Under the pieces are notes generated by a model. It was not told the DNA's origin. It saw nothing but the letters and a program-made list of their open reading frames with translations, and did no database searches. Positions 57,159 through 64,000 of a stretch of DNA of 64,000 nt are shown piece by piece. Source of the stretch: Gamarada debralockiae (lineage: Eukaryota; Ascomycota; Leotiomycetes; Helotiales; Hyphodiscaceae); assembly GCA_002803225.1 (NCBI GenBank), contig NXFV01001839.1, positions 32,387-96,386 of the forward strand. The letters are read 5' to 3'. Positions within the stretch are counted from its first letter, which is position 1, and every line of letters starts with the position of its first letter. A program made the position numbers and the translations under genes.

Positions 57159-58845
57159 ATGCCTCGACCTCGTACCTATGGCAAGAAGAAAACCACCGGT
57201 ACAGCTGCCGCCTCCGCTATCTTTGGAAGTGCATCTTCCCCACGACGACCACCGTTATCCCCAGCACGGGCTCCTCTGGCAGACCTTACATCACTGGTAG
57301 CAAACTTCGGAATCAGAGCTGAAGAGGAACAGAATGACGTCCCAGACCTTCCTTTTAGCTCCGAAAACCAAGTCCCGCAACAAATTGGAGCACCTAGAGC
57401 GGATGAAGAGCAGGAGCAGAACGACTTGGATGGTTCGAACCTGTCAAGTCAGTATGTCTCTTCCCAATACTCCAAAGGTTCCGATACGAACTCCCTCGAG
57501 TCTCTCCCCGTCTCTGCCGACACCATGGCACTCAGACCCTTAGTCGATGCCTACCGAGTCGACTGCCAACGAGAACTTGAGGTTGCAGACTGGGAAGTCG
57601 TACTTCCTGCTGGATCCCAGGTCGTCAAGATTGCTGAGGCATCATACGCTGAAGTTTACCGAGTTTCAATTGACGGAGAAGATTCGATTCTGAAGCTCAT
57701 GCAACTCAAGATTCCGTCGGATCCAGCTTCCTTAATGTGCTATACCGCCATCGATGTCAAGCAGGTAGTCTCGGAGGTGCGTCTGATGAATGCACTCACT
57801 GAGTTTCCGGGCTTTGTTACATTCAAAGACGCACACTTGATCCAGGGCAAGCCTTGCAACTCCATTATTGGGGCGCACGATAATTGCACGCGATGGGATC
57901 CTGCTACTCAATCGTCAGAATTTCCCCACCCCAGTACCTTCACAGACAACTCTCTCTTTCTCGCAATTGAGCTCGGCGATGCGGGAAATGTCTTAGATGA
58001 TGTTCCACTTCGGACTATCAACGAAGTGTGGGATGTTTTGATTGGTGTCATCATCGCCCTGGCATCTGCAGAACATAACTTTCAATTTGAGGTTTGAATG
58101 TCTGCTTTCTGCTTGAATACTCTAGCACTAACAAGCTTACAGCACCGCGATCTCCACGAGAACAATATCTGTATATCTTCTGGCAACCCTACTGCTATCG
58201 CACCTTCGAATGGCCTTCAGAAATATGGATTCAGTGGATTAACGGTCACTCTACTTGACTATGGGCTGTCCCGCGCTACGCTTCCGAATGGTGATGAAGT
58301 CTTTTATGATTTAGAAACAGACTTGGCAGTGTTCCGAGGTCCCTCCCCACACCCACAATTTGATACCTACCGTCGGTATGTTGTCTCCGGCCCCTTCGTT
58401 AACCCTGAAGAATCTCATACTAATATATCGAACCAGTATGCGCACACACCTCTTCACCGGCGGCCGCACCATGTTCCCCAGAGCATGGCACGACGACGAC
58501 TCCGGCCAGCTGAATAACGGCTACACCTGGCGCGAATTTCGTCCCTACTCCAACGTCCTTTGGATTAAGTATCTTTTCGGGTATTTGAAGAAGAACTATA
58601 AGGACAGTGGTGGTGATCCGAGTGACTGGTCTCGATTCAGCGTTGAAACGAGCGAGTTTACCAAGAGACTCAATTTCAAGACCTTGGTTGCCAATGGCGC
58701 CTTTTCGACCGCTGGAGATGTTTTCGAATACATTTGTGAGAAAGGATGGCTTACAGCGGAGCAAATCGTGGGTTTGGCGGAGGGTTCATCGATTCTGAGC
58801 GACTCACTAGGCGCGGAGGAGGGTGAAGATGCGGATGAGGAGTGA
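57159..58845 (+). CDS. Haspin-type serine/threonine protein kinase
   Basis: Three exons, 57159-58091, 58143-58375 and 58437-58845, sum to 1,575 nt (524 aa) in phase. The N terminus is basic and Ser/Pro-rich. The kinase domain has KIAEASYAEVYRV (glycine-loop equivalent), SILKLMQLKIP with the ATP-binding Lys, and QVVSEVRLMNAL with the C-helix Glu. HRDLHENN forms the catalytic loop and LLDYGLSRA stands in place of DFG. The C-terminal FRPYSNVLWIKYLFGYL is characteristic of haspin. Haspin phosphorylates histone H3 on Thr3 during mitosis and so helps recruit the chromosomal passenger complex. Animal haspins have DYT at the DFG position; here it is DYG. The gene is intact. Confidence 0.92.
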
Positions 58846-59280
58846 CCGATCGATGGGGGTTGAAAATTGTTCAGTACGTTTGGAGCTTTGAAGTCTTTTC
58901 ATGCAGGTCTGGGTTAGGTATATGGGTGGATTTGCATCTTCCATTCGTTGAAGGGTTTTCAAAGATTCATGTGGCGTTGTGGGCATGAGAGCGAATAAGC
59001 ATTGGCAGATACCCGATTTTCAATCGCTAGTTATTCCCGGCGATCAAAATCATGACATGGCATCAAAAGAGACTGCATAGAGTTGGCGTTCATAGGTACA
59101 TACATGAGAATTCAGAATTGTTCATTTAATTTCAGGCTTCCAGAACTACTCAGTCCTACTTCTTCCCAGCGTACCTATACCCGAGATGACGGAATTGTTC
59201 AAATTCAAACCTTCAAAATCTCATTCCCGCCCGCCCCCGCCTAGCATACCAAAATGCCCATCCTCCTCCCTAGCATAATC
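58846..59280. other. Intergenic
   Basis: Haspin 3' UTR at the left; no other feature supported. Confidence 0.35.
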
Positions 59281-59778
59281 TCAAGCACAGTCCCCATCAT
59301 CACCATCACAAATAATCAGAATCCCAATCCCATCATTCATATACTGGTACCCCAAAAGGTCCCACTCATACCAAATACCTAACCATGCCAAGGTCAGCTG
59401 TCCGCCTTAATTATCATACCGGCTGCTGCACCGCCAGGGCCAGGAGGACAGTTTGATATGTAGGTTCCGGGATGATCCCAGCCGTAGGAGCTGGGGCCGG
59501 AGCAGACTTGGTTGCCGTCGACCCGATGTCGAAGTTGGATTCGAGGCCGGAGATCACGTTCCCGGCGATCTCGAGCTCCCAGGTTACGCAGGCTGTAATG
59601 TGGGTGGTGCGGAAGGGGAGAACTTCCTGGTAGAGTTTGAGGATGGCGACTGGTCGAAAAGTAGGATAGAACCCAGTAGGTTGTACGTTTTTAGAGTATT
59701 GTGAAGGTAATGCAGTTGGATTTATGACGCTTTAGATGCAGAAATCAGACAGAGATTCAAGACGCAAAGACGAGCCAT
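59281..59778 (-). pseudogene. Decayed gene for a small secreted-type protein
   Basis: On the minus strand three frames carry consecutive coding-like stretches. After a short leader (MARLCVLNLCLISASKAS, then a stop) comes TACVTWELEIAGNVISGLESNFDI. A one-base shift gives GNQVCSGPSSYGWDHPGTYISNCPPGPGG. A further one-base shift gives LAWLGIWYEWDLLGYQYMNDG and ends ICDGDDGDCA at 59281. Paired cysteines, glycines and aromatic residues suggest a small extracellular protein. No short intron explains the shifts. The family was not identified. If the shifts are sequencing errors it would be a normal gene. Confidence 0.45.
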
Positions 59779-59850
59779 TATATCTCAAGATGAAAATGAG
59801 CCTGGTGACTTTCACAATGAGCATCCTGTTCCGTGAACTTCGATGGCGGA

Positions 59851-61752
59851 TGAGGAGGCCTGTCCCACTGCCCAGATTTGCTCTTTGTATTACTGCGAGA
59901 GTATTCATTCAATAGAACATTCCATATTCACGCGGCATCATTTGTCCGAGTGGCCGATTTGAACTTCTCATAGGGTGGCTGGGATGTCTGAGAAGGACCT
60001 GACAAGGAAGTGAGGACAGCAGCTGATTAGACATACATTCGCCTGCCAGAAGGTGCTTCAAAGACTCTTGATTGAGTAGAATATCCCAAGGACCTCGAAG
60101 TTATGGTACCTCTTCAACCTGGCCGACAAGTGGCCCAATTATTAAGGTTCAAGATGTCGAGATGTGAGATCTCAAGCTTGTATTTCTCAAAGTGGACTCA
60201 CACATAGTCGATGCTAGGAAGTGCTGAAAATATATTGCTCCCCTGCACCCAGATAACCTTGCTGCTCAACATCGGTCTGACGACAACTGTACGAGAAGTC
60301 GCATTCAGGAATCCGGTGAGAACTCGCTTTCTTCGGGGATTGAGATATAGACGAGAAGCTTTCGTCTCACTCAAGACTGGCTTGCTCGTAAACTTTTGCA
60401 GGGTAAGTAGAACTCAATAAGACGGGTTACCTATATTTACAGGTGGCGAGATTCTTCGTATTATAAGGAGTCACCCCGTCAAAGAATCGAAGGCGTGGCG
60501 TTATGCAGCCAGACAGTAGCAGTTAATGAGCTGTTTTAAAGAGAAGCGCAGGCACCATTAGAACATAAATAAGGAGACATAAAAGATACCTTGTCTTCTC
60601 AAGAATAGATTACTACGTCTCAGAAAACCCACAGGCTGTTGTCTAGCTAGTCACGTGATGTAGAATCTGAATTTCCCACTGAGAAAGGCCTCAATTGTCA
60701 ATCTCTGAAATTATGCCAGCGACTCTGGCAAGGCCTAAATAATAAATTTAGAACTGAAGAAGTCATTTGCAACATTGCTGATAGAATTGACAGCCTGGCT
60801 TGAAAGACGTTTTCTGCGCTGTTTAGCAGCCTCTAATAGTCTATTGACTATTCGCAATGCTCAAACAGAGTATCAGACTGGCTAAGTGTTCACAGAGATA
60901 TTCAAGCCATCTGAAAAGTTTTAGAACTACCACAGGGCTGTTTGAGGAGCAAATTCATTGCAACAACAGTTTAGAAAGAGATTCCTTGACCAAAATAGTC
61001 TTGCCTCGAGAGACGATTCACGTTCGCCTCATCGAATCAAACGGGTTCGCGACTAAAGACTTGTATTGTACGACCAAAATTTGAGAACAGTATCGATGAT
61101 GGAATTACAACGGGCCGGCATTGTTGTACAGCTAGTCATTGGCTTTGAGGCCCTGAAGGGTTTCGTGGCCAACTATGGAAGCGTGACACCATGCGCCCCA
61201 GCGACGCGTCGACGAATCAAGGACTTTCCCAGATTATCAACCACATCTCCTACCAAATTGACAAGAAACTTTGCTGAAATAATTGGAATGGTAAATTTCT
61301 CCTCTTCTCATTCTCCTTCGAAGTTTTGTTGCAATACGAACGCTGCACGACATACTTGCCTCGCATTAGATTTCAGTCATGTTATGCGGTCACCTCAGCA
61401 CACTGAAATTTGTATGAGAGAAGGCGGCCCGCTAATGAAACTTCAATGACCCTTGCATTTGGGCTTTTGGGGCATTAATGAGGTTATCCGAGCGCAGCAA
61501 CGCCTAGAAAAGGGGCAGTGAGAGCCGTGGCTGAGCTGAGACATCACGTGTGTGGCCGGATTAGCCTCGCGATGACCAACGTCCATCTTGAAGGTGAGTA
61601 AATCTGTTTTGTGCTGCGCGAAGAGGACCGGTGAATTCCTTCGCTCCACAGCCTATATTTTTCTGCCTACCTATCCACCCACCTCTTATCCTTCCCTCCT
61701 CCTCCGCAAATGCCCCAACGATAACGAAACTCTCAACTCGGTCAACAAGACC
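59851..61752. other. Intergenic, 1.9 kb
   Basis: No supported gene. A 75-codon ATG frame at 60857-61084 on the plus strand has no domain or splice partner that I can defend. The right end holds the promoter and leader of the nucleoside transporter gene. Confidence 0.3.
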
Positions 61753-63211
61753 ATGCAGACCCAAACCGCAGTTGATCGTGTGCGTGCCCTGTTCAGACAG
61801 ACGGGTCCGAGTCAAGAATATGAGAGAATTGAGGATGATCCGAATGATGAGGATGTGCGACGCCCAGTCTTGATAATCCCGGACAAGCTGGGCGAAGAAC
61901 CATTCTCATGGTTCGAGTACTTCGTCTTTACGCTCCTGGGCATTGCTATGCTATGGGCATGGTATGTAGCAGTCTTTTTGGCTGCAAATTCTCTGCTAAT
62001 AGCTTTGCAGGAATATGTTTCTAGCTGCAGCTCCTTACTTTCAGACGCGATTCCAAGATAACGAACGTATCCTCGACCATTTCCAATCCGCAATCACCTC
62101 CGTCAGTTCTGTTACGAACTTGGGCTCGATGCTCCTCCTCTCGAACCTCCAAGCGAAAGCCAACTACCCGAAACGAATAATCTATTCCCTCATAGTCAAC
62201 ATAATCGTGTTCATTCTCCTCTCGATATCGACTTCGTACTTCCGCGGTGTCACATCTGCAGGATATCTGACGTTCACCTTGATCATGGTCTTCTCCACAT
62301 CCGTCGCAACAGGACTCTGCCAGAACGGCGCATTCGCATTCGCCTCAAGTTTCGGAAGGGAGGAATACATACAAGCTATTATGACAGGCCAGGCTATCGC
62401 TGGAGTTCTTCCATCAGTGGCGCAAATTGCTTCTGTGCTTGCGGTCCCTGAGTCAGATCACTGGGCAAGCGCCGATGCTGAAACCGCTTCGATGAAGAAC
62501 GAGAACACAACATCGGCCTTCATCTACTTCCTCACAGCTACGGGGATCAGTACCATAACACTCCTCGCAATCTTCCCCCTAGTCCGCAAACACAACCGCA
62601 TAATTGAGAGCCAAATGATGGGATCCCTTACAAGCGTGGAGGAGGCCGAGCAAGCACACCGGAAAGTCGTCAGCATGTGGCAATTATACCAAAAGTTATA
62701 CTTTTCGGCATCTGGAGTATTCATCTGCTTTGCAGTCACAATGTTCTTCCCGGTCTTCACGCAAAAGATTGTCTCCGTTGTCCCCGCAGATCAAGCACCT
62801 CGACTCCTTCAACCGAATGCTTTCATCCCCTTGGGCTTCCTGGTATGGAATTTCGGCGACCTGATGGGTCGGCTGAGCACACTCCTTCCATTCTACGTCC
62901 GTCCTCGCCCTTTCACTGCCTTTATTTTCTCCCTCCTTCGAGCAGGCTTCATCCCTCTCTACCTACTCTGCAACATCGAAGATCACGGGGCGGTCATCAG
63001 CAGCGATGTCTTCTACCTCGGCGTCGTGCAACTCGGATTCGGAGCCACGAATGGTTGGCTGAGCAGCTCATGTATGATGGGCGCCAATGACTTCGTTGAA
63101 GAAGGAGAAAGAGAAGCGACGGGCGGATTCATGGCTACGAATCTTGTTGCTGGGCTGACGATAGGGTCTTTGTTGAGTTTTACTGCCGCGGGTGTCAAGG
63201 GTATTAAGTGA
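61753..63211 (+). CDS. Equilibrative nucleoside transporter (ENT family, FUN26-like)
   Basis: Two exons, 61753-61961 and 62011-63211, sum to 1,410 nt (469 aa) in phase. The ATG at 61753 is the first in frame; the reading frame upstream has no ATG. After an acidic N terminus (YERIEDDPNDED) about eleven helices follow. Family markers include GIAMLWAWNMFLAAAPYF in TM1, GLCQNGAFAFASSFGREEYIQAIMTGQAIAGVLPS, TMFFPVF, and WNFGDLMGRLSTLLP with the conserved GD-x2-GR. ENT proteins carry nucleosides and bases across membranes; the yeast member FUN26 is vacuolar. Localisation here is inferred from the family. Confidence 0.92.
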
Positions 63212-63950
63212 TGTCTAGACATTGTCTGTCTTGTGTGGCGCTGGATGATTTTGCTAGGCATCGATCGGCGTTTGGGATTAGACATGGAGACATGGAGACA
63301 TTACCTGGATCATGCATTGCTATCTACACGACTTGTATATGAGTGCATGAGGTGGAGATTGTCAGTTGTGAATAAGAACTTGCTTTGAATATCTGCACTC
63401 TCCCTTTGTCTTTTATTGAGATTACCCTTGCTGCCAACCAAACAAGTGCTTTCTGCTCGAGACGTACCTTCCTACTCGCTCAATTTGTCCTGACAGACAA
63501 GCCTTACGCCGGGAGCGTGATCAAAAGATCAACTACTGAATTTAAAGTTGTTGAATCTTGATTCGTTGTAGCTAGCGATGAAGAGTTGTCAGACATTAAA
63601 TCCAACACCAGCAGATGAGTTTAGGCTAGTGGCTGTGGCATCCAGCATCAATCATACGGCTTGCTTAAGCGATGTATCCGCGGATGCCAGCCTACTGTCA
63701 TATCCTCAATGATTTGCACTGCCTTTCACATGCAGCTATTTGTGCTTTGTCGATTCCTAACGAGGCCTGGTGAAGCCAGCTTGGTAGTACTGTCAGAGTA
63801 AGTCTTCTACTATCACTGCTCGCCCATTCCCGAAGTAGGGATATCGTGGAATCATGGTAGTGATACTGTTAGAGCATGTCTTCAGGTTATCGGCTCTACC
63901 TAGGCCTTTGCCTTTTCTTGTGAAGCAAGCAACCCTCTACAAAGTGAGTG

Positions 63951-63952
<2 letters not shown>
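63212..63952. other. Intergenic, 3' side of the nucleoside transporter gene
   Basis: No supported gene. Related short words (for example TACTGTCAGAGTAAGTCTTC near 63788 and TACTGTTAGAGCATGTCTTC near 63865) suggest a small degenerate tandem duplication. Confidence 0.35.

Positions 63953-64000
<48 letters not shown>
63953..64000. repeat. Poly-C homopolymer, at least 48 bp
   Basis: The window ends in 48 consecutive C residues and the run may continue beyond. There is no telomere-like TTAGGG/CCCTAA sequence next to it. It is more likely a contig-end or sequencing artefact than a biological element. Confidence 0.95.

Noticed and set aside
60857..61449. Two consecutive frames that might form a spliced gene
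   Set aside because: The proteins are unrecognised and no convincing donor/acceptor pair joins them, so they were left in the intergenic note.
63953..64000. Telomere at the right end
   Set aside because: Pure C without TTAGGG-type repeats; more likely an artefact.

Overview
The window reads as a nuclear contig of a filamentous ascomycete (Pezizomycotina). Genes are split by short introns, mostly 45-75 nt, with GTRNGY donors and CTRAC/CTGAC branch points. Families typical of this group are present: Pth11-like rhodopsin-fold receptors, Zn2Cys6 regulators, 2EXR proteins, a NACHT-TPR protein, cytochromes P450 and MFS exporters. A leotiomycete is my guess, but the class cannot be fixed from sequence alone. 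Exon models were built by hand. For the intact spliced genes the exon lengths sum to whole codons and the phases agree. No tRNA, rRNA, CRISPR array or intact transposon was recognised.

Layout. 1-4.0 kb: a nine-exon gene joining a seven-helix rhodopsin-like domain to a fucose-permease-type MFS transporter. 5.1-11 kb: two Golgi-type glycan enzymes (an O-fucosyltransferase-like protein and a GH47 alpha-mannosidase) flank a dead pepsin-like protease. 11.4-14 kb: calmodulin and the Qa-SNARE Tlg2/syntaxin 16 are transcribed divergently. 14-20 kb: a decayed zone with two 2EXR genes, a degenerate repeat pair, a 52-bp direct repeat and a frameshifted Zn2Cys6 regulator. 21-25.7 kb: an intact 1,484-aa NACHT-TPR (NLR-like) gene. 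26.8-31.5 kb: a P450 and a second rhodopsin-fold receptor.

32-42 kb: a run of broken nitrogen-acquisition genes (DUR3-like urea transporter, Zn2Cys6 regulator, amidase, nitrilase) around an intact DHA2-type MFS exporter, with a truncated secreted-protein stub at 40.7 kb. 44-49.4 kb: a nine-exon P450 convergent with a regulator that carries a zinc cluster and a Rua1-type C-terminal domain. 51-54.1 kb: a tandem array of small spliced genes whose products all begin Met-Cys-Phe-Gly. 54.7-63.2 kb: housekeeping genes (CCDC47/DUF1682, haspin kinase, ENT nucleoside transporter) and a decayed secreted-protein gene. The window ends in a run of 48 C.

How the genes fit together. The conserved housekeeping genes (GH47, calmodulin, TLG2, CCDC47, haspin, ENT) are intact, while the accessory blocks between them hold nearly all the frameshifts. 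Nitrilase, amidase and urea transporter could once have formed one nitrile-to-amide/urea nitrogen route under the adjacent zinc-cluster regulator. The two most unusual features are the receptor-transporter fusion at the left end and the MCFG array near 52-54 kb.
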